Source of the DNA: Alisma plantago-aquatica
Taxonomy: Eukaryota > Streptophyta > Magnoliopsida > Alismatales > Alismataceae
Direction of reading: 5' to 3'
Assembly (NCBI GenBank): GCA_963693085.1
Contig: OY856412.1
Location: 1,412,250,394 to 1,412,314,393, forward strand
Length of the DNA stretch: 64,000 nt
The translations under genes and the position numbers were made by a program. Of this stretch, positions 44,655-58,500 are shown piece by piece (within the stretch, counting starts at the first letter, position 1; every line of letters starts with the position of its first letter). A model generated the notes under the pieces. It was not told the DNA's origin and made no database searches. It saw only the letters and a program-made list of their open reading frames with translations.

Positions 44655-47600
44655 TTCTCCCCCTTTTTGAAGATGACAAACCATTCCATAAATGTATTGA
44701 AAGCTTGTAAGTAAAATCATACCTTCGGAGGAACCTAGGGGTTTCAGTAGAATTGAGTTCATATGCTCCCCCTCAATTGATGCTAGTGGAGTTTTCATAC
44801 TCCCCCTCAATTGATGCTATTTCTCCTGCATGGTTAGCTTTCATAACATTTATAGAAACTATGTCTTCTACTCATATATGTTCTACACATATATGTCTTC
44901 TCCCATTTACCTTCTCCCCTTTACATGGACACGCTTCTTTGCTTCATGTAAGACATGCCTTCTCCCTGTTGTCAAAAGAAGACATATCTTTCTCCCCCTT
45001 TGTCATTTCAAAAAGGTGGGGGTGTGAAGAAACTAAGAAACACCACTTGTTAAGAGAAAGAAGATAACAAAAGTTATATAAGGAGAGTAGAAGAGCACAT
45101 ATAGGGTCTTGTCCAAGCATAGAAAGAAAAGCAAGTTAAAACATATACTTGAACATCCCAAAAATGCAAGATACAGTGCTGCAGAAAAACAATAAATCAC
45201 AACTTTGACCCTCAAGATGATGGAATTTGACCAAAAACCATCGGAGCTCATGGCATAGCAATGAGTCTTGCTCAGAAGGGTGTTTCTGCATAAAAAGCAC
45301 TATACTTGCAGCAAAAACTGAAATTGGAGCAAAACCTGCATAAAAATCCAAAAAATACTCCAATTTCTACATATCATGTAGATCTATGAACCCTGCATCA
45401 CAATGTTATGCAAGAAACTCAAGATAGTAGATATGCAATTCAAGGAACAGGCTTGAGCATATATGAGACAAGATACAAGCATAGCATATAGATGAGCAAA
45501 TATTCCAATTATAAACAAGGTTAGAACTACATGTATGTGAACTACTAGTAGATGATATCACAAGTTAGGACTACTAGTAGGATCTAGATCATAGCAAGAG
45601 ATACACAAGATAAAGCAAGCTATGAGTAGATATAGAGATATATCCAAACCAAGAGATATGCAATTTTAGACGCATAAAAGGATATAACTCACTAGATATG
45701 CATCCTTACCATAAGATGATTACCCCTAAGAACCTCAAGGTTGTATCAAGACAAGATATACACCTAGATAGATGTAGCAAGTTAGAGTACAACGGAAGCA
45801 ATTTAAGACACAACCAAGAGATCCAAAGAGTTCATCATCAAAACCTGCAAAACAACTCAAAGCAAGTAATTGCACGATATAGATATACCAATTTAGAGCA
45901 ATTAGAGAGATAGAGTTGTAAGCAAGATAGGCAATTTAGAACATGGCAATATGCATATATAAAGGTACCAAATGAGAGTGCCAAAGAATAAGGCTATTGG
46001 TTGAGAAAATCTAGTTGAGAGGGAAATTCTCACTCAATAAGCCAAATGTATATTCTGTGCACAGTGTAATCGGTCGAGTTCTGTGTATTGGCAACTCGGC
46101 CGATCGCAGCTGTTGGCAACACCCATTGGTGCCTATCGGTCGAGTTTTAGACAGGACAAAACTCGGCCGACAAAACTACTGTAGAAAAAGCACATATTTT
46201 TCATAAAACATATCTAGAGGCATGCTAGATATACAAACCATATCCAAACATGTCTAAGCAAGTTAGTAGTGCACTATAGAAGCATTAGAAATAGTTTTTG
46301 AGCAAGAGTGTGAAGAGAAACACAAAATGTCACTTTTGACTCAAAAACCATAAGTATAGTGCACACTAACTTGACAAAAACAAGTTAGAAATGGTTATAA
46401 GCAATAGAACCTTTACCTTTGTGCTTACCAATGCTTTTTCACTTGTTGTCACCCTCTACACATCTCACCTTTCTTCTTTCATGTGGATTGAGAAGTCAAT
46501 TTTCAATTCAATAGCTCAAGTCAATCCATTTGCAAGTACCTACAAGAAGAAAGATGAAATGGTCCCCAATCATGCTTTTGGGTCCGGAGGGGTTAGCTTA
46601 GCAACCCAAGTCCTATTGCTCTTGGGTGCTTTCCTAAAAGGACAACAAGTAGAATAATGACCAAATTCATTGCAATAGTTGCATGTGCCCATAGTCTTGG
46701 AACTAGAGGATTCTCCATGGAATATTGGAGGTCCTTTATCTTTGTTGTTCCCTTGACTACTATCATATCCTAAACCATGTCTACCAATTTGTTTAGTAGA
46801 ATTGAGTAGGATGTCATTAAGACTCTTCTTACCAACTAAGAATCTTTGCAAAGAAGATCTCAAACTATCATTATCATGCATAAGAGAGGTAATAGTAGAA
46901 GACAAATGATTGATATTATCTCTAGCATGCAAAAGATCATTTTCAAAGCAAAGAGCTTTAGTTAAATAAGAATCTCTATCAATATGAAGAGCAGCAACAT
47001 CATTCTCTTTATTAGTATAACTAGAACAAGATTCATGCCCATTGATTTTAGCAAGCAAGGAGGCATTTTCTAGTTCTAATTCATGCAAAACAAAATCTTT
47101 GTTTTTGTTTTCAGATTTAAGAACATCAATGTCATGCATGAGAGAATCAACAATTAAAGTATGTTCTTCATTAGAATTAGGCATGAGAGGTTGAGCTTCT
47201 AGAAATTTAATCTTATCAAGTAAACTAGCATTTTCAAGTTTAAGAGAGTCTACTTGGCTAAGACAATCATTTTTATCAATAAGCAAGCAAGAATTTGCAT
47301 ATTCAAGATCATCTAGTTCTATATGCAAATTATCAACAATTTTAGCAAGCTTTTTCTTTTTCTTTTTAGAAGACTTAAGAGATGCACAAATATCATGAAT
47401 GAGATCAATCAAGGATTCTTTATCTAAAGAGTCTAGATTTACCTCATTTGAGTCTTCACTTGTTGATGCTACAAGAGCAAAATGACATTCTCCTTCATCA
47501 CTTGAGCTTGATCTTGATCCTTCACTTGAATCTTCACTTGAGCTTGAGTTGGAGGAGCCACTTGAGCTTGATTGCCATTTCTTCTTGTGAAGATGGGTCT

Positions 47601-48492
47601 TTTTGCCTTGTGGGCAATCTTCCTTGTAGTGACCCTTCTTTCCACATGTGAAGCACCGGATGGAGGAGGACTTGCCTTTGTAGAGTCTACCTTTGGAGTA
47701 CATGGCATCTTCTTTAGCTTGAGAGGATGGAGAGACTTGTTCCATGATAGCTTCAATTTGAGCCTTCATTTCAGCCTTCTTCATTCTCTTTAGCTCTTTC
47801 TTCTCTTGTCTTTCTACTTCCTCCCTCTTGTCAAGTGTGGCTTCATGTGCTTGTAGATTTCCAATGAGCTCTTCAATAGGAATATCCCTAAGCGACCTTG
47901 CTTCTTCAATGGAAGTCACCTTGGATTCCCATCTCTTGGGGAGAGTTCTAAGGATCTTTGAGTTGATCTCTCCACTAGACATAGGATGTCCTAGAACAGC
48001 AAGACCATTTAAGATGGTGTTGATCCTTGAGTACATGTTGGCTATGCTCTCCTCCTTTCCCATCTTGAAGTTCTCAAGCAACCCTTTGAGCATGTAGACC
48101 TTGCTTTCCTTCACTTGATCTGTCCCTTCATAAGTGATGCAAAGCTTTCTCCATACCTCATAGGCCGTCTCACAAGAAGAAATCCGGTTGAACTCGGTGG
48201 GGGTCATGGAGGCATATAGAATGTGCATGGCTCTAGCATTCAAGGTTGCTTTCATCAAGGTGGCTTCATCCCATTCTTCAATGTTTGTCTTTGGTAGAAT
48301 GTATGGGCTGTTCACCATTTGCCACATCTCGAGACTTGATCCTTGGATGAAGAATTGAAGTCTTCTTCTCCAATAGAGGAAGTTGCTCCCATCAAAGATT
48401 GGAAGTCTAGTCGAGAGTCTCCCTCCTAGGTAGTCACCCATCTTCTCCTACTTGTTGAAGTATGCTTGGAGAAGACCTGCTCTGATACCACT
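44655..48492 (-). mobile_element. Array internal region 2
   Basis: Same length and layout as 39186-43023: PPT, PPT-like tracts, hairpins at 46070-46170, gag, PBS. Non-coding outside gag. Confidence 0.95.
46570..48441 (-). CDS. Gag polyprotein of unit 2
   Basis: Intact 623-residue frame. It differs from unit 1 at residue 19 (Ser, base g at 48385) and residue 100 (Leu, base g at 48144). Both zinc fingers and the coiled coil are unchanged. Unit 4 carries the same two residues. Confidence 0.95.
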   Translation of the reverse strand: MGDYLGGRLSTRLPIFDGSNFLYWRRRLQFFIQGSSLEMWQMVNSPYILPKTNIEEWDEATLMKATLNARAMHILYASMTPTEFNRISSCETAYEVWRKLCITYEGTDQVKESKVYMLKGLLENFKMGKEESIANMYSRINTILNGLAVLGHPMSSGEINSKILRTLPKRWESKVTSIEEARSLRDIPIEELIGNLQAHEATLDKREEVERQEKKELKRMKKAEMKAQIEAIMEQVSPSSQAKEDAMYSKGRLYKGKSSSIRCFTCGKKGHYKEDCPQGKKTHLHKKKWQSSSSGSSNSSSSEDSSEGSRSSSSDEGECHFALVASTSEDSNEVNLDSLDKESLIDLIHDICASLKSSKKKKKKLAKIVDNLHIELDDLEYANSCLLIDKNDCLSQVDSLKLENASLLDKIKFLEAQPLMPNSNEEHTLIVDSLMHDIDVLKSENKNKDFVLHELELENASLLAKINGHESCSSYTNKENDVAALHIDRDSYLTKALCFENDLLHARDNINHLSSTITSLMHDNDSLRSSLQRFLVGKKSLNDILLNSTKQIGRHGLGYDSSQGNNKDKGPPIFHGESSSSKTMGTCNYCNEFGHYSTCCPFRKAPKSNRTWVAKLTPPDPKA

Positions 48493-50123
48493 TGTTGGAT
48501 CCTAGGTGGGTGACTTAGGTGCTCTAGAGGGGGGGTGAATAGAGCTGAAAGCACTTAAACAAAATTCATCAAACCTTCAAAATATATGACAAGATAAGGT
48601 TGCTAAATAGGTAATTTGAGTGCAACTAAATCATGCATAGCAAGGATAAGAGAGATTGAACATGCACCAATTAGACAAGCTATTTAGAGTGGTTCCACAC
48701 TTCAAACTAGAAGTGTGTCAGTCCACTTGCCTAGAGAGGTCAACCTCTAGGACTTCAACCAATTGCACTCTTATATTCATTCATAAGACTTACAATACAT
48801 GACCCAACAAAGGACTTACCTATCCAATACAAAGAGTCTTCAACCTTACCAAGGACTTACCCACTTTGCAAGAGTCTTCGGCCTTCTCCAAGGACTTACC
48901 CACTCTTGCACAAGTCTTCGGCCTTGTAGGAATTACCCACTCTTCTTGGATCTTCCGCCTTTGACTTCACCTTCACTCGGAGAAGCTTTCCACCAAGGAC
49001 TTACCCACTTGAGCTTGAGTCTTCTGCCTTCTCCAAGGGCTTACCCACTCTAGCTCCAAGTCTTCGGCCTTGATCTTCACCAAGGGACTCCTTCCCTTGT
49101 TCTTCTTCACCTCTCTTGGACAAGAGAGAGAACCTTCATCTTCAATATAGGAAATGAGAGATGGGGAGGTGGTGGAAGTGAGAGCCTCACAAGATATACA
49201 AATGATACTAGCTCTCTTACAAATCTCCTACTCACTCTAATGGATGTAGCAAGTGATTAAGCTTAGAGAGAGAGAGGAGGCTGTAGGAAGCACTCAACTA
49301 TAGAATAGGAACCTCACAAAGAGTTTGCAATGAATGCTCAACCTTGGAATGAAGCCCAAGGGGTCCTATTTATAGCTGGGGATGCCTCTTAGCCTTTGGG
49401 AACACTTAAGAACGAAAACTAGCCGTTTTGTGGCTTGCAACGGATCTATTTTCACTTGTTGCAACTCCACAACGGCTAGAATTGCTTTTTCTGCATTTCA
49501 GTACAGTCCGATCGGCCGAGTTTCAATAAAGGCAACTCGGCCGAACCACTAAATGACAAGTCTGAAAGATAGACTGTCGGCCGAGTTCCCTTGGAGAAAC
49601 TCGGCCGATCGGTCGACTTTCATCTTGGACCGATCAGTGGATCGGCCGAGTTTCCCAGCATAGAAACTCGACCGAACAGGAATCGGCTGAGTTGGAAACT
49701 CGGCCGATTGCATCAAAAATTCCAGAATAACTGGATCGGCCGAGTTTGTAATTCGGCCGACAAAATCCCTGTTATGGGTATTTTGGAATTTTTGTAAAAA
49801 TGTACAAATGATGGATTTTTGTGTCCCAATAATTTTTCTAAGCTTAATTACAAGTCATACAATCATTACAAGTGATTACAAAGCAATTCTAAGGTCATTT
49901 ACATAGAGATCCCAAATTGCACACTTGTAGCTATTTTGACTTGTCTTTTCTCCAATTTGATATGCGCAAGTTAGGGCATTTGGAGTGTGTCTAAACCTAA
50001 TCTGAAATTACTCAATGTAGAAGCATTAGACACCAATATGTGGAATGGTTAGTCATCATCAAAACAAGGGTTTAGTCAATTTAGACATGAGTCAACATTG
50101 ACCTAATTGACCTTGAGTCAACA
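48493..50123 (-). repeat. Array LTR 3
   Basis: 5' LTR of unit 2 and 3' LTR of unit 3. Variants seen: t at 49554 (shared only with LTR 4) and a at 49800 (private). Confidence 0.95.
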
Positions 50124-53100
50124 TTCTCCCCCTTTTTGAAGATGACAAACCATTCCATAAATGTATTGAAAGCTTGTAAGTAAAATCATACCTTCGGAGG
50201 AACCTAGGGGTTTCAGTAGAATTGAGTTCATATGCTCCCCCTCAATTGATGCTAGTGGAGTTTTCATACTCCCCCTCAATTGATGCTATTTCTCCTGCAT
50301 GGTTAGCTTTCATAACATTTATAGAAACTATGTCTTCTACTCATATATGTTCTACACATATATGTCTTCTCCCATTTACCTTCTCCCCTTTACATGGACA
50401 CGCTTCTTTGCTTCATGTAAGACATGCCTTCTCCCTGTTGTCAAAAGAAGACATATCTTTCTCCCCCTTTGTCATTTCAAAAAGGTGGGGGTGTGAAGAA
50501 ACTAAGAAACACCACTTGTTAAGAGAAAGAAGATAACAAAAGTTATATAAGGAGAGTAGAAGAGCACATATAGGGTCTTGTCCAAGCATAGAAAGAAAAG
50601 CAAGTTAAAACATATACTTGAACATCCCAAAAATGCAAGATACAGTGCTGCAGAAAAACAATAAATCACAACTTTGACCCTCAAGATGATGGAATTTGAC
50701 CAAAAACCATCGGAGCTCATGGCATAGCAATGAGTCTTGCTCAGAAGGGTGTTTCTGCATAAAAAGCACTATACTTGCAGCAAAAACTGAAATTGGAGCA
50801 AAACCTGCATAAAAATCCAAAAAATACTCCAATTTCTACATATCATGTAGATCTATGAACCCTGCATCACAATGTTATGCAAGAAACTCAAGATAGTAGA
50901 TATGCAATTCAAGGAACAGGCTTGAGCATATATGAGACAAGATACAAGCATAGCATATAGATGAGCAAATATTCCAATTATAAACAAGGTTAGAACTACA
51001 TGTATGTGAACTACTAGTAGATGATATCACAAGTTAGGACTACTAGTAGGATCTAGATCATAGCAAGAGATACACAAGATAAAGCAAGCTATGAGTAGAT
51101 ATAGAGATATATCCAAACCAAGAGATATGCAATTTTAGACGCATAAAAGGATATAACTCACTAGATATGCATCCTTACCATAAGATGATTACCCCTAAGA
51201 ACCTCAAGGTTGTATCAAGACAAGATATACACCTAGATAGATGTAGCAAGTTAGAGTACAACGGAAGCAATTTAAGACACAACCAAGAGATCCAAAGAGT
51301 TCATCATCAAAACCTGCAAAACAACTCAAAGCAAGTAATTGCACGATATAGATATACCAATTTAGAGCAATTAGAGAGATAGAGTTGTAAGCAAGATAGG
51401 CAATTTAGAACATGGCAATATGCATATATAAAGGTACCAAATGAGAGTGCCAAAGAATAAGGCTATTGGTTGAGAAAATCTAGTTGAGAGGGAAATTCTC
51501 ACTCAATAAGCCAAATGTATATTCTGTGCACAGTGTAATCGGTCGAGTTCTGTGTATTGGCAACTCGGCCGATCGCAGCTGTTGGCAACACCCATTGGTG
51601 CCTATCGGTCGAGTTTTAGACAGGACAAAACTCGGCCGACAAAACTACTGTAGAAAAAGCACATATTTTTCATAAAACATATCTAGAGGCATGCTAGATA
51701 TACAAACCATATCCAAACATGTCTAAGCAAGTTAGTAGTGCACTATAGAAGCATTAGAAATAGTTTTTGAGCAAGAGTGTGAAGAGAAACACAAAATGTC
51801 ACTTTTGACTCAAAAACCATAAGTATAGTGCACACTAACTTGACAAAAACAAGTTAGAAATGGTTATAAGCAATAGAACCTTTACCTTTGTGCTTACCAA
51901 TGCTTTTTCACTTGTTGTCACCCTCTACACATCTCACCTTTCTTCTTTCATGTGGATTGAGAAGTCAATTTTCAATTCAATAGCTCAAGTCAATCCATTT
52001 GCAAGTACCTACAAGAAGAAAGATGAAATGGTCCCCAATCATGCTTTTGGGTCCGGAGGGGTTAGCTTAGCAACCCAAGTCCTATTGCTCTTGGGTGCTT
52101 TCCTAAAAGGACAACAAGTAGAATAATGACCAAATTCATTGCAATAGTTGCATGTGCCCATAGTCTTGGAACTAGAGGATTCTCCATGGAATATTGGAGG
52201 TCCTTTATCTTTGTTGTTCCCTTGACTACTATCATATCCTAAACCATGTCTACCAATTTGTTTAGTAGAATTGAGTAGGATGTCATTAAGACTCTTCTTA
52301 CCAACTAAGAATCTTTGCAAAGAAGATCTCAAACTATCATTATCATGCATAAGAGAGGTAATAGTAGAAGACAAATGATTGATATTATCTCTAGCATGCA
52401 AAAGATCATTTTCAAAGCAAAGAGCTTTAGTTAAATAAGAATCTCTATCAATATGAAGAGCAGCAACATCATTCTCTTTATTAGTATAACTAGAACAAGA
52501 TTCATGCCCATTTATTTTAGCAAGCAAGGAGGCATTTTCTAGTTCTAATTCATGCAAAACAAAATCTTTGTTTTTGTTTTCAGATTTAAGAACATCAATG
52601 TCATGCATGAGAGAATCAACAATTAAAGTATGTTCTTCATTAGAATTAGGCATGAGAGGTTGAGCTTCTAGAAATTTAATCTTATCAAGTAAACTAGCAT
52701 TTTCAAGTTTAAGAGAGTCTACTTGGCTAAGACAATCATTTTTATCAATAAGCAAGCAAGAATTTGCATATTCAAGATCATCTAGTTCTATATGCAAATT
52801 ATCAACAATTTTAGCAAGCTTTTTCTTTTTCTTTTTAGAAGACTTAAGAGATGCACAAATATCATGAATGAGATCAATCAAGGATTCTTTATCTAAAGAG
52901 TCTAGATTTACCTCATTTGAGTCTTCACTTGTTGATGCTACAAGAGCAAAATGACATTCTCCTTCATCACTTGAGCTTGATCTTGATCCTTCACTTGAAT
53001 CTTCACTTGAGCTTGAGTTGGAGGAGCCACTTGAGCTTGATTGCCATTTCTTCTTGTGAAGATGGGTCTTTTTGCCTTGTGGGCAATCTTCCTTGTAGTG

Positions 53101-53961
53101 ACCCTTCTTTCCACATGTGAAGCACCGGATGGAGGAGGACTTGCCTTTGTAGAGTCTACCTTTGGAGTACATGGCATCTTCTTTAGCTTGAGAGGATGGA
53201 GAGACTTGTTCCATGATAGCTTCAATTTGAGCCTTCATTTCAGCCTTCTTCATTCTCTTTAGCTCTTTCTTCTCTTGTCTTTCTACTTCCTCCCTCTTGT
53301 CAAGTGTGGCTTCATGTGCTTGTAGATTTCCAATGAGCTCTTCAATAGGAATATCCCTAAGCGACCTTGCTTCTTCAATGGAAGTCACCTTGGATTCCCA
53401 TCTCTTGGGGAGAGTTCTAAGGATCTTTGAGTTGATCTCTCCACTAGACATAGGATGTCCTAGAACAGCAAGACCATTTAAGATGGTGTTGATCCTTGAG
53501 TACATGTTGGCTATGCTCTCCTCCTTTCCCATCTTGAAGTTCTCAAGCAACCCTTTGAGCATGTAGACCTTGCTTTCCTTCACTTGATCTGTCCCTTCAT
53601 AAGTGATGCAAAGCTTTCTCCATACCTCATAGGCCGTCTCACAAGAAGAAATCCGGTTGAACTCGGTGGGGGTCATGGAGGCATATAGAATGTGCATGGC
53701 TCTAGCATTCAAGGTTGCTTTCATCAAGGTGGCTTCATCCCATTCTTCAATGTTTGTCTTTGGTAGAATGTATGGGCTGTTCACCATTTGCCACATCTCG
53801 AGACTTGATCCTTGGATGAAGAATTGAAGTCTTCTTCTCCAATAGAGGAAGTTTCTCCCATCAAAGATTGGAAGTCTAGTCGAGAGTCTCCCTCCTAGGT
53901 AGTCACCCATCTTCTCCTACTTGTTGAAGTATGCTTGGAGAAGACCTGCTCTGATACCACT
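50124..53961 (-). mobile_element. Array internal region 3
   Basis: Same layout as the other units. A private synonymous change lies in gag at 52513 (t instead of g). Confidence 0.95.
52039..53910 (-). CDS. Gag polyprotein of unit 3
   Basis: Intact 623-residue frame with Arg19, as in unit 1, but Leu100, as in units 2 and 4. This mixed state is one of the signs of exchange between units. Confidence 0.95.
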   Translation of the reverse strand: MGDYLGGRLSTRLPIFDGRNFLYWRRRLQFFIQGSSLEMWQMVNSPYILPKTNIEEWDEATLMKATLNARAMHILYASMTPTEFNRISSCETAYEVWRKLCITYEGTDQVKESKVYMLKGLLENFKMGKEESIANMYSRINTILNGLAVLGHPMSSGEINSKILRTLPKRWESKVTSIEEARSLRDIPIEELIGNLQAHEATLDKREEVERQEKKELKRMKKAEMKAQIEAIMEQVSPSSQAKEDAMYSKGRLYKGKSSSIRCFTCGKKGHYKEDCPQGKKTHLHKKKWQSSSSGSSNSSSSEDSSEGSRSSSSDEGECHFALVASTSEDSNEVNLDSLDKESLIDLIHDICASLKSSKKKKKKLAKIVDNLHIELDDLEYANSCLLIDKNDCLSQVDSLKLENASLLDKIKFLEAQPLMPNSNEEHTLIVDSLMHDIDVLKSENKNKDFVLHELELENASLLAKINGHESCSSYTNKENDVAALHIDRDSYLTKALCFENDLLHARDNINHLSSTITSLMHDNDSLRSSLQRFLVGKKSLNDILLNSTKQIGRHGLGYDSSQGNNKDKGPPIFHGESSSSKTMGTCNYCNEFGHYSTCCPFRKAPKSNRTWVAKLTPPDPKA

Positions 53962-55592
53962 TGTTGGATCCTAGGTGGGTGACTTAGGTGCTCTAGAGGG
54001 GGGGTGAATAGAGCTGAAAGCACTTAAACAAAATTCATCAAACCTTCAAAATATATGACAAGATAAGGTTGCTAAATAGGTAATTTGAGTGCAACTAAAT
54101 CATGCATAGCAAGGATAAGAGAGATTGAACATGCACCAATTAGACAAGCTATTTAGAGTGGTTCCACACTTCAAACTAGAAGTGTGTCAGTCCACTTGCC
54201 TAGAGAGGTCAACCTCTAGGACTTCAACCAATTGCACTCTTATATTCATTCATAAGACTTACAATACATGACCCAACAAAGGACTTACCTATCCAATACA
54301 AAGAGTCTTCAACCTTACCAAGGACTTACCCACTTTGCAAGAGTCTTCGGCCTTCTCCAAGGACTTACCCACTCTTGCACAAGTCTTCGGCCTTGTAGGA
54401 ATTACCCACTCTTCTTGGATCTTCCGCCTTTGACTTCACCTTCACTCGGAGAAGCTTTCCACCAAGGACTTACCCACTTGAGCTTGAGTCTTCTGCCTTC
54501 TCCAAGGGCTTACCCACTCTAGCTCCAAGTCTTCGGCCTTGATCTTCACCAAGGGACTCCTTCCCTTGTTCTTCTTCACCTCTCTTGGACAAGAGAGAGA
54601 ACCTTCATCTTCAATATAGGAAATGAGAGATGGGGAGGTGGTGGAAGTGAGAGCCTCACAAGATATACAAATGATACTAGCTCTCTTACAAATCTCCTAC
54701 TCACTCTAATGGATGTAGCAAGTGATTAAGCTTAGAGAGAGAGAGGAGGCTGTAGGAAGCACTCAACTATAGAATAGGAACCTCACAAAGAGTTTGCAAT
54801 GAATGCTCAACCTTGGAATGAAGCCCAAGGGGTCCTATTTATAGCTGGGGATGCCTCTTAGCCTTTGGGAACACTTAAGAACGAAAACTAGCCGTTTTGT
54901 GGCTTGCAACGGATCTATTTTCACTTGTTGCAACTCCACAACGGCTAGAATTGCTTTTTCTGCATTTCAGTACAGTCCGATCGGCCGAGTTTCAATAAAG
55001 GCAACTCGGCCGAACCACTAAATGACAAGTCTGAAAGATAGACTGTCGGCCGAGTTCCCTTGGAGAAACTCGGCCGATCGGTCGACTTTCATCTTGGACC
55101 GATCAGTGGATCGGCCGAGTTTCCCAGCATAGAAACTCGACCGAACAGGAATCGGCTGAGTTGGAAACTCGGCCGATTGCATCAAAAATTCCAGAATAAC
55201 TGGATCGGCCGAGTTTGTAATTCGGCCGACAAAATCCCTGTTATGGGTATTTTGGAATTTTTGTAAAACTGTACAAATGATGGATTTTTGTGTCCCAATA
55301 ATTTTTCTAAGCTTAATTACAAGTCATACAATCATTACAAGTGATTACAAAGCAATTCTAAGGTCATTTACATAGAGATCCCAAATTGCACACTTGTAGC
55401 TATTTTGACTTGTCTTTTCTCCAATTTGATATGCGCAAGTTAGGGCATTTGGAGTGTGTCTAAACCTAATCTGAAATTACTCAATGTAGAAGCATTAGAC
55501 ACCAATATGTGGAATGGTTAGTCATCATCAAAACAAGGGTTTAGTCAATTTAGACATGAGTCAACATTGACCTAATTGACCTTGAGTCAACA
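53962..55592 (-). repeat. Array LTR 4
   Basis: 5' LTR of unit 3 and 3' LTR of unit 4. It shares t at 55023 with LTR 3 but lacks the LTR 3 private base near its 3' part. Confidence 0.95.
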
Positions 55593-58500
55593 TTCTCCCC
55601 CTTTTTGAAGATGACAAACCATTCCATAAATGTATTGAAAGCTTGTAAGTAAAATCATACCTTCGGAGGAACCTAGGGGTTTCAGTAGAATTGAGTTCAT
55701 ATGCTCCCCCTCAATTGATGCTAGTGGAGTTTTCATACTCCCCCTCAATTGATGCTATTTCTCCTGCATGGTTAGCTTTCATAACATTTATAGAAACTAT
55801 GTCTTCTACTCATATATGTTCTACACATATATGTCTTCTCCCATTTACCTTCTCCCCTTTACATGGACACGCTTCTTTGCTTCATGTAAGACATGCCTTC
55901 TCCCTGTTGTCAAAAGAAGACATATCTTTCTCCCCCTTTGTCATTTCAAAAAGGTGGGGGTGTGAAGAAACTAAGAAACACCACTTGTTAAGAGAAAGAA
56001 GATAACAAAAGTTATATAAGGAGAGTAGAAGAGCACATATAGGGTCTTGTCCAAGCATAGAAAGAAAAGCAAGTTAAAACATATACTTGAACATCCCAAA
56101 AATGCAAGATACAGTGCTGCAGAAAAACAATAAATCACAACTTTGACCCTCAAGATGATGGAATTTGACCAAAAACCATCGGAGCTCATGGCATAGCAAT
56201 GAGTCTTGCTCAGAAGGGTGTTTCTGCATAAAAAGCACTATACTTGCAGCAAAAACTGAAATTGGAGCAAAACCTGCATAAAAATCCAAAAAATACTCCA
56301 ATTTCTACATATCATGTAGATCTATGAACCCTGCATCACAATGTTATGCAAGAAACTCAAGATAGTAGATATGCAATTCAAGGAACAGGCTTGAGCATAT
56401 ATGAGACAAGATACAAGCATAGCATATAGATGAGCAAATATTCCAATTATAAACAAGGTTAGAACTACATGTATGTGAACTACTAGTAGATGATATCACA
56501 AGTTAGGACTACTAGTAGGATCTAGATCATAGCAAGAGATACACAAGATAAAGCAAGCTATGAGTAGATATAGAGATATATCCAAACCAAGAGATATGCA
56601 ATTTTAGACGCATAAAAGGATATAACTCACTAGATATGCATCCTTACCATAAGATGATTACCCCTAAGAACCTCAAGGTTGTATCAAGACAAGATATACA
56701 CCTAGATAGATGTAGCAAGTTAGAGTACAACGGAAGCAATTTAAGACACAACCAAGAGATCCAAAGAGTTCATCATCAAAACCTGCAAAACAACTCAAAG
56801 CAAGTAATTGCACGATATAGATATACCAATTTAGAGCAATTAGAGAGATAGAGTTGTAAGCAAGATAGGCAATTTAGAACATGGCAATATGCATATATAA
56901 AGGTACCAAATGAGAGTGCCAAAGAATAAGGCTATTGGTTGAGAAAATCTAGTTGAGAGGGAAATTCTCACTCAATAAGCCAAATGTATATTCTGTGCAC
57001 AGTGTAATCGGTCGAGTTCTGTGTATTGGCAACTCGGCCGATCGCAGCTGTTGGCAACACCCATTGGTGCCTATCGGTCGAGTTTTAGACAGGACAAAAC
57101 TCGGCCGACAAAACTACTGTAGAAAAAGCACATATTTTTCATAAAACATATCTAGAGGCATGCTAGATATACAAACCATATCCAAACATGTCTAAGCAAG
57201 TTAGTAGTGCACTATAGAAGCATTAGAAATAGTTTTTGAGCAAGAGTGTGAAGAGAAACACAAAATGTCACTTTTGACTCAAAAACCATAAGTATAGTGC
57301 ACACTAACTTGACAAAAACAAGTTAGAAATGGTTATAAGCAATAGAACCTTTACCTTTGTGCTTACCAATGCTTTTTCACTTGTTGTCACCCTCTACACA
57401 TCTCACCTTTCTTCTTTCATGTGGATTGAGAAGTCAATTTTCAATTCAATAGCTCAAGTCAATCCATTTGCAAGTACCTACAAGAAGAAAGATGAAATGG
57501 TCCCCAATCATGCTTTTGGGTCCGGAGGGGTTAGCTTAGCAACCCAAGTCCTATTGCTCTTGGGTGCTTTCCTAAAAGGACAACAAGTAGAATAATGACC
57601 AAATTCATTGCAATAGTTGCATGTGCCCATAGTCTTGGAACTAGAGGATTCTCCATGGAATATTGGAGGTCCTTTATCTTTGTTGTTCCCTTGACTACTA
57701 TCATATCCTAAACCATGTCTACCAATTTGTTTAGTAGAATTGAGTAGGATGTCATTAAGACTCTTCTTACCAACTAAGAATCTTTGCAAAGAAGATCTCA
57801 AACTATCATTATCATGCATAAGAGAGGTAATAGTAGAAGACAAATGATTGATATTATCTCTAGCATGCAAAAGATCATTTTCAAAGCAAAGAGCTTTAGT
57901 TAAATAAGAATCTCTATCAATATGAAGAGCAGCAACATCATTCTCTTTATTAGTATAACTAGAACAAGATTCATGCCCATTGATTTTAGCAAGCAAGGAG
58001 GCATTTTCTAGTTCTAATTCATGCAAAACAAAATCTTTGTTTTTGTTTTCAGATTTAAGAACATCAATGTCATGCATGAGAGAATCAACAATTAAAGTAT
58101 GTTCTTCATTAGAATTAGGCATGAGAGGTTGAGCTTCTAGAAATTTAATCTTATCAAGTAAACTAGCATTTTCAAGTTTAAGAGAGTCTACTTGGCTAAG
58201 ACAATCATTTTTATCAATAAGCAAGCAAGAATTTGCATATTCAAGATCATCTAGTTCTATATGCAAATTATCAACAATTTTAGCAAGCTTTTTCTTTTTC
58301 TTTTTAGAAGACTTAAGAGATGCACAAATATCATGAATGAGATCAATCAAGGATTCTTTATCTAAAGAGTCTAGATTTACCTCATTTGAGTCTTCACTTG
58401 TTGATGCTACAAGAGCAAAATGACATTCTCCTTCATCACTTGAGCTTGATCTTGATCCTTCACTTGAATCTTCACTTGAGCTTGAGTTGGAGGAGCCACT